From Pseudogracilibacillus auburnensis (GTDB lineage: Bacteria > Bacillota > Bacilli > Bacillales > Amphibacillaceae): a DNA stretch of 64,000 bases. Of this stretch, positions 9,400 through 17,949 are shown piece after piece. The notes under the pieces were generated by a model. The model was given only the letters and a program-made list of their open reading frames with translations. It did not search any database and had not been told where the DNA came from. Position 1 is the stretch's first letter. Each line of letters begins with the position of its first letter. Made by a program: the position numbers and the translations under genes. Location of the stretch: NCBI RefSeq assembly GCF_003201975.1, contig NZ_QJJQ01000017.1, positions 1-64,000 on the forward strand, in the 5' to 3' direction.

Positions 9400-9835
9400 T
9401 TAAGACACCTCCTTACTTGTAAATCAAATCTACATTTGTCTATGAAACGCTCTCTTATCCCCTATTTCCAAAAAAAGTTTCACGATTAAAGAAATTGATT
9501 GATTCATTCTAAGGGAAAAAAGTATTAAAGTACTTATAATGATTCAATTTCATAAATGCTAATTCCAAGAATAAACCCGAACTTACACATTGAGTAAATC
9601 TTAATATTCGTGTATTTAATTAACACCTAATGGTTGGAACGGCAGGTGGTCGACTCCTGCGGGAGGAGAGGCACAGGGTAAGACTAGAAGGGCTTTAGCT
9701 CAGGCGTTGGCTTAACGGCCGCCCGCTAAAAAGCGACCACCTAAAGTGGAAACCAATAACTAATCTTCGTTGTTCGGATTTTTAACTGAAACATTGAATA
9801 ATGAAATTGTTCATATTAATAAAATTGTAGTAAAC
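9400..9835. other. Intergenic gap between thiolase and acyl-CoA synthetase
   Basis: It contains a Bacillus-type dispersed repeat (9631-9757) and AT-rich DNA that should hold the synthetase promoter (about 9470-9560). TTGATTGATTCATTC near 9500 faintly recalls a FadR half-site but is not a proper operator. No coding sequence seen. Confidence 0.45.
9631..9757. repeat. Dispersed CGACTCCTGCGGGAGGA-type intergenic repeat (family D)
   Basis: This segment starts TGGTTGGAACGGCAGG, contains CGACTCCTGCGGGAGGAGA and GCCCGCTAAAAAGCGA, and is bounded by perfect 9-bp inverted arms AGGTGGTCG (9644-9652) and CGACCACCT (9734-9742). It matches a short GC-rich element I know from many Bacillaceae intergenic regions. 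It is out of keeping with the AT-rich surroundings. Confidence 0.7.
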
Positions 9836-10978
9836 TTATAATCTCTCTATTATCGTTGCTATCGCCATTCCAAAACCGATACACATTACTTGTAACCCAT
9901 ACCTCCCCCCTCTATCTTCCAATGTGTGAAGTAGTGTAGTCGCAAGTCTCGCACCACTTGCTCCTAATGGATGCCCTAAAGCAATAGCACCACCTCGAGG
10001 ATTTACTTTGTTCATATCTGCTTCTATCTCTTTTTCCCATGCTTTAATAACCGATGCAAAAGCCTCGTTAATTTCGATCACATCTATTTGTTCCATCCGT
10101 AAATCAGCTTTTTTCAGCACTTTTTTCGTAGCCGGGATCACACCTGTTAACATCATCACTGGATCTTCTCCAACTACAACTTTAGCGATTATTTTTGCCC
10201 TTGGTTTAATGGATAACTCATTTGCTTTTTGTTCAGACATTAATAATAATCCCGCTGCTCCATCACTTATTTGACTGGAATTTCCCGCTGTTATTACTCC
10301 TTCTTCTGGTAAAAATGCTGCATGTAAATCGCTTAGTTTATCGATTGTCGTATCTCTACGTACTCCCTCATCCATCATAAACAAGCCATTTTCATTTCCA
10401 CTTTCGAGATTTAGCGAAATAATCTCTCTTTCAAAATATCCTTCATCTATTGCTTTCATCGCTTTTTGATGGCTTAAAAAGGAATATTCATCTAATTCTT
10501 TTCGCGTTACATTCCATTCTTTAGCGATCAATTCAGCGGAAAAACCTTGTGGAACTATCGTTTGAGTATTCATAAGTGAATCACTAAACTCACCGATATC
10601 ACTTCCCATCGGTACCCGTGACATGCTTTCTACCCCACATGCAATAACTATATCTGCATCATTTGCGAGGATTGTTTGTGCAGCATTATGAATTGCTTGT
10701 TGACTTGAACCACATAGTCGATTAACTGAATATGCTGGCACTTCTACTGGAAATCCAGCAGCCAATGTGACTAACCTGCCAATATTTCCACCTTGTTCGT
10801 CTATCATTGTTGCACAGCCTACTACTACATCCTCTACATCATTTTCAGAAATACCGTTTCGATGAACTAACTGTTGTAATATCGGTACGAGCAAATCGAC
10901 TGGGTGGGTATGTCTCAGTGCTCCATTTCTTTTACCAATTGCGGTTCTTATTGCATCAACAATTACGACATTTGTCAT
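9836..10978 (-). CDS. Thiolase (acetyl-CoA C-acyltransferase)
   Basis: This 380-residue thiolase should cleave 3-ketoacyl-CoA with CoA to release acetyl-CoA, the last beta-oxidation step. The acyl-accepting Cys89 is in NRLCGSSQQAIH, the active-site loop NEAFASV follows, the histidine is in GGAIALGHPLGASGAR, and the second cysteine (C366) is in CIGFGMA, slightly altered from the usual CxGGG. Length is normal for the family. The ATG at 10978 follows GAGGTAAC. It is the last gene of a run transcribed with the SDR, hydratase and dehydrogenases upstream, with a 27-base gap to the SDR. Confidence 0.92.
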   Translation of the reverse strand: MTNVVIVDAIRTAIGKRNGALRHTHPVDLLVPILQQLVHRNGISENDVEDVVVGCATMIDEQGGNIGRLVTLAAGFPVEVPAYSVNRLCGSSQQAIHNAAQTILANDADIVIACGVESMSRVPMGSDIGEFSDSLMNTQTIVPQGFSAELIAKEWNVTRKELDEYSFLSHQKAMKAIDEGYFEREIISLNLESGNENGLFMMDEGVRRDTTIDKLSDLHAAFLPEEGVITAGNSSQISDGAAGLLLMSEQKANELSIKPRAKIIAKVVVGEDPVMMLTGVIPATKKVLKKADLRMEQIDVIEINEAFASVIKAWEKEIEADMNKVNPRGGAIALGHPLGASGARLATTLLHTLEDRGGRYGLQVMCIGFGMAIATIIERL

Positions 10979-11005
10979 TATGTTACCTCCTCTTAACGCA
11001 TAGGA

Positions 11006-11848
11006 CTAAAATGTAAATAGTTCAATTCCTCCAGATACATTCAGTCCAACCCCGGTAATATAGCTCGCTTTATCGGAAACTAAAAATGTAATGGCATTAG
11101 CAATATCCTCTGGTTTTCCAGCCTTTTTAAATGCGGTACGCTGAATCATTCGTTCATTCATGTTAGGGTTTCCCAAATTAAACGCTTCCGTATCAATAAT
11201 GCCTGGTACAACTGCATTCACATTAATGTTATATCTTGCACCTTCTAATGCCATACTTTTTGTAAAACTTAACAATGCACCTTTTGTAGCCGAATAACTT
11301 GCTTGCCCAAATCCTCCTAAAGTTCCCGCAACAGAAGACATATTAATAATAGAGCCTCTATTTTGTTTTTTCATATAAGGCCACACTGCTTTGGTACAAT
11401 TGTAAGCTCCTGTTAAATTCACATTTAGATCCCTTTGCCAATACGCATCATTTTGGTTTTCTATTTGCGATACATGGTCGAGTGTTCCGGCATTGTTAAT
11501 TAAAATATCAATACTTCCAAATTCTTGTTTCACTTTCGTAAAAACTTCTTCCACTTGTTTCTTGTTCGTGACATCCATTTTTATCGCAACAGAACGTCTA
11601 CCCATCTTTTCAATATCTCTAGCTGTTTGATTTGCGTACATTACATTTGTACTTTGCATCACTTGAGCCAACGGTCCATATTTCTCCGCTTCTTTTTCAC
11701 TATTTTCGTCCGATTCAATTAATATATCTGTTATGACTACATCTGCACCTGCTTCCGCCAAAGCAAGGGCATCCGCTCGACCGATCCCACGTGAAGCTCC
11801 CGTTACTACGGCAACTTTACCAAGTAACAATTTATCCCATGAATTCAT
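11006..11848 (-). CDS. Short-chain dehydrogenase/reductase, likely 3-hydroxyacyl-CoA dehydrogenase
   Basis: A classical SDR of 280 residues. The Rossmann motif is GASRGIG, followed by NNAG, the serine in MSSVAG and the YSATK catalytic tyrosine-lysine pair. A TTG start at 11872 is also open, but the AGGGTAGGA ribosome binding site is correctly spaced only for the ATG at 11848. In place of a classical FadB/FadN, an SDR here probably oxidises 3-hydroxyacyl-CoA with NAD, as in peroxisomal type-2 multifunctional enzymes; that is inference from context. It lies between the enoyl-CoA hydratase and the thiolase. Confidence 0.88.
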   Translation of the reverse strand: MNSWDKLLLGKVAVVTGASRGIGRADALALAEAGADVVITDILIESDENSEKEAEKYGPLAQVMQSTNVMYANQTARDIEKMGRRSVAIKMDVTNKKQVEEVFTKVKQEFGSIDILINNAGTLDHVSQIENQNDAYWQRDLNVNLTGAYNCTKAVWPYMKKQNRGSIINMSSVAGTLGGFGQASYSATKGALLSFTKSMALEGARYNINVNAVVPGIIDTEAFNLGNPNMNERMIQRTAFKKAGKPEDIANAITFLVSDKASYITGVGLNVSGGIELFTF

Positions 11849-11880
11849 AGTGCATCCTACCCTTTCATTCAAAAATCCAT

Positions 11881-12672
11881 CTAACCTTCTGAATAAAATT
11901 GAGCTTTTTCTTTTTGAAAAAAAGCCATCAACCCGATTCCTGGTTCTTCCGTTTTAAATGTATGTGAAAAAGCTTTTGCTTCTATTTTCAGTCCCTCTTC
12001 TATTGGCATTTCAGCGCCATTAATCGCTTGCTTTGCGAGCCCCATTGCATGGATTGCCCCCTCAGCTAACTGTTCAGCAAACTCGGTTGTGTCTTTTTCT
12101 AAATCCTCTGCAACTTGTGTTATTAATCCGATTTGATGAGCTTCCTTTGGTGTTAGTCTTTTTGCCGTAAAAATAAGTTCCATCGCTTTTGCTCGCCCAA
12201 TTAAATGTGTCATCCGCTGGGTTCCTCCAGCACCCGGAATAATACCTAAAGACGTTTCAGTCAAGCCTATTGTTCCTTTAGACATCATCCTAAAATCACA
12301 TGCCAAAGCTAATTCACATCCACCTCCTAGTGCATGCCCGTTAATAGCAGCTATTACTGGCTTAGAAACCTTATAAAATTTATGAAAACAAGCTTGCATT
12401 TTTCCGCTTTGTACAGCAATTGGATCTTCATTATTTTCCATTTCTCCGGTATCATAAATCATCCCTTTTAAATCGGCACCAGCTAAAAAGATTTTCGGAT
12501 GATTGGACGTTACGACTATGACACGTACAGAATGATCTTCTGCTAAATCATCGACCGCTGCTTCCAGCTCCTTCATTAATTGTTCCCCTATCGCATTTAC
12601 TGGAGGATTGTCAATAATGATCCATGTTACTCCTTTTTTACGTTTCTGTATTTCGATTAATTCGTATCTCAT
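11881..12672 (-). CDS. Enoyl-CoA hydratase/isomerase (crotonase family)
   Basis: A crotonase of 263 residues. The oxyanion-hole segments FLAGADLKGM and GHALGGGCELALACDF and the catalytic glutamate segment LTETSLGIIPGAGGTQR are intact, with both acidic residues present. It should hydrate 2-enoyl-CoA to 3-hydroxyacyl-CoA. The start is the second of two nearby ATGs (12672): AGGAGG is only 2 bases from the first and 8 from the second. It follows the dehydrogenase gene by 12 bases and precedes the SDR, so it is co-transcribed. Confidence 0.93.
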   Translation of the reverse strand: MRYELIEIQKRKKGVTWIIIDNPPVNAIGEQLMKELEAAVDDLAEDHSVRVIVVTSNHPKIFLAGADLKGMIYDTGEMENNEDPIAVQSGKMQACFHKFYKVSKPVIAAINGHALGGGCELALACDFRMMSKGTIGLTETSLGIIPGAGGTQRMTHLIGRAKAMELIFTAKRLTPKEAHQIGLITQVAEDLEKDTTEFAEQLAEGAIHAMGLAKQAINGAEMPIEEGLKIEAKAFSHTFKTEEPGIGLMAFFQKEKAQFYSEG

Positions 12673-12684
12673 TAACATGACCTC

Positions 12685-13893
12685 CTACACTCTAATTCCG
12701 TAAGGTTCATATTGACGTCTTGCAATTACTAAATGTTGTATTTCATTCGTTCCTTCAAATATGTCAAAAACTTTTACATCTCTGTACAATTTCTCCACAA
12801 TATGTCCTTCTAACCCGGTTGGACCTAATAGCTCTAGACACTTTGCACAAACATCAAGTGCCATTTGTCCTGCATACGCTTTACACATTGCCGCTTCTTT
12901 TGCGTTGGCAAGACCTAGATCCGCTTTCCAAGCAGCCTCCCATGTTAATAGTCTTGCAGCAGCGATATTTCCGTCTATTTCTGCTAACATTTCCGTAGCC
13001 AAGTAATAAAATTTACCACTGGTAGGAAAATCTCGTTGGACAACATCTAGTGTATATTCAAAAGCTGCGCGAGCAATACCTATTGCCATAGCTGCAACGA
13101 TTGGACGTGTCGAGTCAAATGTTTTCATTGCCATTTCAAATCCAGATTGATCGGATCTACTTCTTTTATAAAGTTGTTCTCCCCCGAGTAAATTTTCTAT
13201 TGGAACAAAGCAATCTTCAAACAATAGTTCAGCTGTTTCATTTGCTCGAAGACCCATTTTTTCTACTAACCGTGTAGAACTAAATCCCGGTGTACCTTTT
13301 TCAACGACAAAAGCCCTTTGCCCTGCACGTCCTAATGTAGCATCGGCAGTTGCAAAAACGACAACCCAGGAAGCACGACTACCATTTGTAATAAAAATCT
13401 TTTGACCATTTAATATATAGCCGCCACTTACTTTCTTCGCTGTCATTTGGATTGCTGAAGCATCTGAACCTGCCTCTGGTTCTGTTAATGCATAGGCTCC
13501 CCAACGAGCTTTGTCTTTTTTAAAAATGGTAAGAAATCGCTCCTTTTGTTCTTTCGTACCACTACTTTGAATAGGTGGTCCACCAAGTCCTGCACCAGGT
13601 AATGATAAAGCGATTGCTGGATCCCCCCAAGCTATTTCTTCTGTTGCGATGACTCCCATTCGGTTCCCTTCCTGTTCTTTTCTGCCCCTTTTGTTAGCGC
13701 TATCATTTTTGTCATTACTAAAGGAAGAAGTATTTAAATGGATTCCCATTTGATTTACCTTATCAAGCCACTCTTCTGGTACATTACCTATTTTGTCTGC
13801 TACCATCGAAATAGGGCGCATTTCATGTTTTGCAAACCAATGTGTCATTTCTTTTATTTGTTGTTGTTGTTCAGATAATGTAAATGAAATCAT
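12685..13893 (-). CDS. Acyl-CoA dehydrogenase, catalytic subunit type
   Basis: A 402-residue acyl-CoA dehydrogenase. It carries the flavin-binding stretch ALTEPEAGSDASAIQ, KIFITNGSRASW, and the C-terminal segment IFEGTNEIQHLVIARRQ with the catalytic base at Glu380. It oxidises acyl-CoA to 2-enoyl-CoA with FAD and passes electrons to ETF. A low-complexity polar insert (about residues 57-78) sits in the N-terminal helical domain. Its ATG overlaps the stop of the neighbouring dehydrogenase by 4 bases (ATGA), so the two are translationally coupled and may form a mixed oligomer. Confidence 0.93.
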   Translation of the reverse strand: MISFTLSEQQQQIKEMTHWFAKHEMRPISMVADKIGNVPEEWLDKVNQMGIHLNTSSFSNDKNDSANKRGRKEQEGNRMGVIATEEIAWGDPAIALSLPGAGLGGPPIQSSGTKEQKERFLTIFKKDKARWGAYALTEPEAGSDASAIQMTAKKVSGGYILNGQKIFITNGSRASWVVVFATADATLGRAGQRAFVVEKGTPGFSSTRLVEKMGLRANETAELLFEDCFVPIENLLGGEQLYKRSRSDQSGFEMAMKTFDSTRPIVAAMAIGIARAAFEYTLDVVQRDFPTSGKFYYLATEMLAEIDGNIAAARLLTWEAAWKADLGLANAKEAAMCKAYAGQMALDVCAKCLELLGPTGLEGHIVEKLYRDVKVFDIFEGTNEIQHLVIARRQYEPYGIRV

Positions 13894-15035
13894 GTAATCA
13901 CAGCCTTTTCTTTCGTTGCCAAAGTTTGTTTACCGCGTCGTATTAAATAATTCTTTTCACGCCCATACAACATCACCTGTGCTTGTGCATCCCTCATCCA
14001 TTTCTCTACAGGATAATCCTTTACATAACCATGACCACCAAGTAATTGGACTGCCGAATTGGTCACATAGCGCACCCCTTGATGTGCTCGCTGTATGGCT
14101 CTTAGTGCAGGTCCTTCTGCTTCTTCGGTATTTTTATCGGCCACTGTTGCTGCCTCCCAAACTAAATGATTCGCAATCCTTGTTTCGATAACCATACGTG
14201 CTATCTGAAAAGACACACCTTGAAACTTGGCGATCACTTGATCAAAAGCTTTTCTCATCGCTGTATATTCTGTCGCATAGTCTAGCGCAGCTTGCATCAG
14301 TCCAACTTGCTTTGCAGCTTGGATAATTTGTATTCGTGTGTGTGTCCGACGAATCAATTGATCGGCCTTTTCCCCAGTAGCAATCACTTGGTCTTGAGAA
14401 ATTATTTCATTATCAAAAGAAATTTTTGCAATGCTAGCGGCTAATAAACCGAATCGGTAATCCCCTTTATTTACTTTCAAATGATGGTGTTTTTTATCCA
14501 TCCAACATATAACAGGGCACCCTTCCTCGTCTAAAACAGCAAGAATCAGATGATTTGCCATTTGGCCTAAACGAGTTGGTTGTGATGTGCCATGTAATGT
14601 ATAATTGGTACCACTTTTTGTTAGAGATAACCTCTTCCCCATTGCCTTATCATTGATATCATCAATAAATGCGATCGTACTTTCACCCTCACAGACCAAC
14701 TTTTGTTGATCTTTATTCATTTGCTTTGGCTCCATTGAACGAAGTAAGGAGGCACCATCTGCTAACCCTGGAAGACCTTGCACTATGCCCAAATCTCCAT
14801 AACTTAACGCTGCTTGAATCTGCACTTGGGAAATAAGAGGTAATTGCAAACCGCCATAGGATTCGGGTTCTTCTAATTTCAAAAAACCTAATTCATTAAC
14901 TACTTTAATCATGTCATTCCTAATCATACCTTTATTTTCACTTTCCCTTGCATAGGGGCGAATATTTTCGCTTGCTATTTTTTGAGCAATGCTTACAAAA
15001 GCATTTTCATCTTCTGTTGATTCAAATGAAATCAT
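13890..15035 (-). CDS. Acyl-CoA dehydrogenase homologue lacking the catalytic glutamate
   Basis: This 381-residue protein has the acyl-CoA dehydrogenase fold: an N-terminal helical domain, a middle beta domain and the C-terminal segment GGHGYVKDYPVEKWMRDAQ. Where active members read YEGT, this one reads LYGREKNYL, so the catalytic glutamate is missing (position about 358). The middle domain is also divergent. The strong AGGAGG site 7 bases from the ATG at 15035 suggests real expression. Overlap with the active dehydrogenase suggests an alpha/beta heteromer, as known for steroid side-chain FadE pairs; this is inference. It could instead be a decayed or differently acting enzyme. Confidence 0.88.
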   Translation of the reverse strand: MISFESTEDENAFVSIAQKIASENIRPYARESENKGMIRNDMIKVVNELGFLKLEEPESYGGLQLPLISQVQIQAALSYGDLGIVQGLPGLADGASLLRSMEPKQMNKDQQKLVCEGESTIAFIDDINDKAMGKRLSLTKSGTNYTLHGTSQPTRLGQMANHLILAVLDEEGCPVICWMDKKHHHLKVNKGDYRFGLLAASIAKISFDNEIISQDQVIATGEKADQLIRRTHTRIQIIQAAKQVGLMQAALDYATEYTAMRKAFDQVIAKFQGVSFQIARMVIETRIANHLVWEAATVADKNTEEAEGPALRAIQRAHQGVRYVTNSAVQLLGGHGYVKDYPVEKWMRDAQAQVMLYGREKNYLIRRGKQTLATKEKAVIT

Positions 15036-15068
15036 AAGGAAACCTCCTTTTAAAACGAAAGTAATGTA

Positions 15069-15413
15069 CTAGGCATTTTTTTTATTATAGGTAGCTAATA
15101 TGCTTTGTAATTTTAAAGCGAGTCCCATATTTCCTTTTATTTTCAATCTACCACTCATAAATGCTTGCGTGCCATTTAACTCTCCTTCAGCCATTTTGAT
15201 AAAATCTTCAGATGCCATATTTAGAATACAATCAGCCTCTACCCCATCTCCTTCTGTTGTGTAACTATCTTCTCCATTTAAAATAAGTTGAAAAACACCT
15301 GGTTCTTCACCATTTAGATTAAATTGATAAACAGCTTCAACTCCTTCTGCATATGCTGAATCTTCACCTAGTGCTACATCTATTTCTCGAAAAACTTGTT
15401 TTACATTAGACAT
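15069..15413 (-). CDS. SCP2 sterol/lipid-binding domain protein
   Basis: This 114-residue single-domain SCP2-like protein (FQLILNGEDSYTTEGDG, then DCILNMASEDFIKMAEGEL and GRLKIKGNMGLALKLQSIL) would hold hydrophobic acyl or sterol-like ligands. It is the first gene of the acyl-CoA cluster, 33 bases before the dehydrogenase pair. AGGAGGATGGAAA precedes the ATG. An SCP2 protein heading a beta-oxidation operon resembles the domain set of eukaryotic peroxisomal multifunctional enzyme 2 (SDR, hydratase, SCP2), here on separate genes. The ligand is unknown. Confidence 0.9.
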   Translation of the reverse strand: MSNVKQVFREIDVALGEDSAYAEGVEAVYQFNLNGEEPGVFQLILNGEDSYTTEGDGVEADCILNMASEDFIKMAEGELNGTQAFMSGRLKIKGNMGLALKLQSILATYNKKNA

Positions 15414-15454
15414 TTTCCATCCTCCTATTTTTTTGTTAACGTAAGCGTATTATA

Positions 15455-15491
15455 TATCCGATATTATTCATATTCCGTTATATGTCGGATA
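15455..15491. promoter_or_regulatory. Candidate operator and promoter of the acyl-CoA cluster
   Basis: TATCCGA (15455-15461) and TCGGATA (15485-15491) are inverted arms 23 bp apart, upstream of the SCP2 gene. On the minus strand a TATAAT lies at the gene-proximal arm, so a protein bound here would cover the promoter. No good -35 box is present. The regulator is unknown; a TetR-type or the nearby LuxR-type protein are candidates. Confidence 0.4.
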
Positions 15492-15552
15492 AGTTGCATT
15501 TTAATTGATAAACATCCCTAAAAACGTATGAAATTAGATAATAATCAAAAGA

Positions 15553-15586
15553 CAAAAAACCTTGAAAGACTGAAATCAATCAAGGT
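15553..15586 (-). terminator. Rho-independent terminator, minus strand
   Basis: On the minus strand ACCTTGA pairs with TCAAGGT (15580-15586 with 15559-15565), followed by TTTTTT. It would stop transcripts coming from the flavin dehydrogenase gene at 16.2-17.9 kb before the acyl-CoA operon promoter. Confidence 0.6.
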
Positions 15587-16215
15587 GGACTCCATTTATT
15601 CAAATTATCTAAATAGGGTCTGCTGAACAACTAAATTGCGTTTCATCTTACCGTTGTCTTCCGCGAAATGTACAGTGCTTTTTAGCGGGCACGGCTTCAG
15701 CCCTCTGACGCACAGGACGTGCTAGTGCAAATCTTTACGGTGGGACGAGTAATCGCAGTCCCAGGTGTTGCGACAAAGCTTTTCGATGGGACGAACGAAA
15801 GTGCAAACTCTTTTCGATGGGACGAGCATTTAGCGCAGTCCCAGTCCCAGGACGTCGCGTACTTAATCTGCCTCGGAAGAAAACCACTTCCTGTGGGGTC
15901 TTCCGACGTACAGGATGTACTAGCGCAGACGTCGCCACAGGACGTGGCGTTCTTAGTCTGCGTTCCTCTGTTGCTTTTCCCGCTGGAGTCAGTCACTTTC
16001 GCTCCAGACAACTAGAGAAGTTCATTGCATATACAAAGGTTTATTGGTAAAACAGTCAAAAGCCTTGCACTTTATATCGAGAAAAACGGGTACAAACTAT
16101 CGATGTAGATGGGATTTCTTTTTATTCAGCAACCCCTAAATAAACCTTAAAATATTTTCTATTCCATACAACCTTTTCTCCTTTCTTCCTGCCAAAACTG
16201 ATAAATCATCATACA
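15587..16215. other. Repeat-filled intergenic region before the flavin dehydrogenase
   Basis: The segment from 15646 to about 16000 is GC-richer than its surroundings. It holds a fragment like the family D repeat (GCTTTTTAGCGGGC near 15678) followed by a rearranged family A copy. Open frames here on both strands are compositional artefacts. Nothing else identifiable. Confidence 0.5.
15707..15975 (+). repeat. Expanded copy of dispersed hairpin repeat (family A)
   Basis: It starts GACGCACAGGACGTGCTAGT. It contains hairpins TGGGAC (15741-15746)/GTCCCA (15758-15763) and TGGGAC (15818-15823)/GTCCCA (15838-15843), a third unpaired TGGGACGA between them, and a second start-like block GACGTACAGGATGTACTAG near 15903. 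It ends GACGTGGCGTTCTTAGTCTG. It appears to be about two and a half units joined. Confidence 0.65.
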
Positions 16216-17871
16216 TTATCTTAACTTTTCAACTACTGAACGGGCTGCAATTTTTCCACTAAACAAACAACCACCTAGAAATGTTCCCTCTAACGAACGA
16301 TACCCATGCATTCCGCCCCCACCAAATCCGGCCACTTCTCCGGCTGCAAATAAACCGTCAATTGGGTCCCCATCAACACCTAAAACACGCGCCGATAGAT
16401 CTGTTTGTAATCCTCCGAGTGTTTTTCTACTTAATACATGTAAGCGAACTGCGATAAGAGGACCGTTTTTTGGATCGAGTAATTTATGTGGTTTTGCGGT
16501 TCGAATAACTTTATCTCCTAAGTAATGTCTTGCCCCGTGCATCGCAGTTATTTGGAGATCTTTCGTAAATTTATTTTTAATCGCCCTATCCCTTGCTTCC
16601 ACTTGTCTCCTTACTTTTTCAATATCTATTCTTTTCTCCCCGACTAATTCATTCATACCGATTACTAAGTTATCTATATTGTCTGCTACGACGAAATCTT
16701 CCCCATTATCAATAAAAGCTTGAACTGGTCCAGGTGCTCCCGGTAGCACTCTTTGTAACACTTTTCGGACGCTTTTTTCCGTTAAATCGGGATTTTGTTC
16801 GGATCCTGAAAGAGCGAATTCCTTTTCAATAATATCTTGTGTTAAAATAAACCACGAATAATCATATCCCGTAGCCATAATCGTTCTTAACGTGCCTAAC
16901 GTATCAAAACCGGGGAAATTAGGCGAAAGAAATCGATTGCCTTCTGCATCAAACCACATGGATGATGGCCCAGGTAAAATCCTTATTCCGTGATTCTCCC
17001 AAATCGGATTCCAATTTTTAATCCCCTCTGTATAATGCCACATTCGGTCACGATTAACGATTCGTCCACCAGCCATTTCTGTAAGTACGAGCATTCGCCC
17101 ATCAACATGTTTTGGTACTCCAGATATCATTGACTGTGGCGCAGTTCCGAGACGTTCCGGCCAGTTTTTGCGAATTAAATCAAAGTTTGCTCCAATTCCC
17201 CCGCTTGAGACGATTACCGCTTCTGCTTCATATCTAAAATCACCTATTATTTTACGTGAACTTTCTTCTCCACGTTTTATTGTTGTCGGCTTTAAAATGG
17301 ATCCTGCTACTCCTGTTACCGCACCATTTTCGGTTATGAATTGATCTACTTGATGACGCGGTAAATAGGCTACTAGTCCGGTTTCAATATAGTTGTAAAG
17401 ATCACGTACAAAAGGTGCAACAATTCCAGGACCCGTCCCCCACGTAATATGAAATCTTGGCACTGAGTTTCCATGACCTTCCGCTAAATATCCACCTCGT
17501 TCTGCCCAACCAACTACAGGAAAAATCCTTATTCCTTTTTCATACAGCCAAGTACGCTTTTCCTCAGTTGCAAAATCGACATAACTTTCAGCCCATTTCT
17601 TTCCCCAATAATCTTCATCGTCTTCCCGATCAAACCCTGCTGTTCCAAGCCAGTCTTGCCAGGCTAGCTCTTTTGAATCTTTAATTCCCATTCTTCTTTG
17701 TTCAGGAGAATCAACTAAAAAAAGTCCACCAAATGACCACCAAGCTTGTCCACCGAGCGATTGTTCCCCTTCTTGCTCGAGAAGCAAAACGCTTTTTCCC
17801 TCTCGAGCAATCTCTGTCGTTGCAACGAGTCCCGCGAGCCCTGCACCAATTACAATCGTATCGTATTCCAT
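16216..17871 (-). CDS. FAD-binding dehydrogenase (KstD/fumarate-reductase-like flavoprotein)
   Basis: This 551-residue flavoprotein starts with the dinucleotide motif VIGAGLAGLVA and an acidic end to strand 2 (LLLEQEGE). It ends with GLFAAGEVAGFGGGGMHGYRSLEGTFLGG, typical of the fumarate reductase/ketosteroid dehydrogenase superfamily (COG3573-type). Length fits. The substrate is unknown. Its position directly upstream of a cluster with SCP2 and paired acyl-CoA dehydrogenases could fit 3-ketosteroid or related ring chemistry, but that is speculative. AAGGAGGGGG precedes the ATG at 17871. Confidence 0.88.
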   Translation of the reverse strand: MEYDTIVIGAGLAGLVATTEIAREGKSVLLLEQEGEQSLGGQAWWSFGGLFLVDSPEQRRMGIKDSKELAWQDWLGTAGFDREDDEDYWGKKWAESYVDFATEEKRTWLYEKGIRIFPVVGWAERGGYLAEGHGNSVPRFHITWGTGPGIVAPFVRDLYNYIETGLVAYLPRHQVDQFITENGAVTGVAGSILKPTTIKRGEESSRKIIGDFRYEAEAVIVSSGGIGANFDLIRKNWPERLGTAPQSMISGVPKHVDGRMLVLTEMAGGRIVNRDRMWHYTEGIKNWNPIWENHGIRILPGPSSMWFDAEGNRFLSPNFPGFDTLGTLRTIMATGYDYSWFILTQDIIEKEFALSGSEQNPDLTEKSVRKVLQRVLPGAPGPVQAFIDNGEDFVVADNIDNLVIGMNELVGEKRIDIEKVRRQVEARDRAIKNKFTKDLQITAMHGARHYLGDKVIRTAKPHKLLDPKNGPLIAVRLHVLSRKTLGGLQTDLSARVLGVDGDPIDGLFAAGEVAGFGGGGMHGYRSLEGTFLGGCLFSGKIAARSVVEKLR

Positions 17872-17949
17872 CTTTTCCCCCTCCTTACAGCTAATTATAT
17901 ATTAAATTTAGAAAATTTTGTAATTAGCAATATGGAGAAGTTTCTCAAA

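Noticed and set aside
9490-9520. FadR-like TTGATTGATTCATTC
   Set aside because: Does not have the two spaced TGAATGA half-sites of the Bacillus FadR box.
15697-16050. Several overlapping ORFs on both strands
   Set aside because: All come from GC-rich family A repeat sequence; not conserved as protein among the copies.
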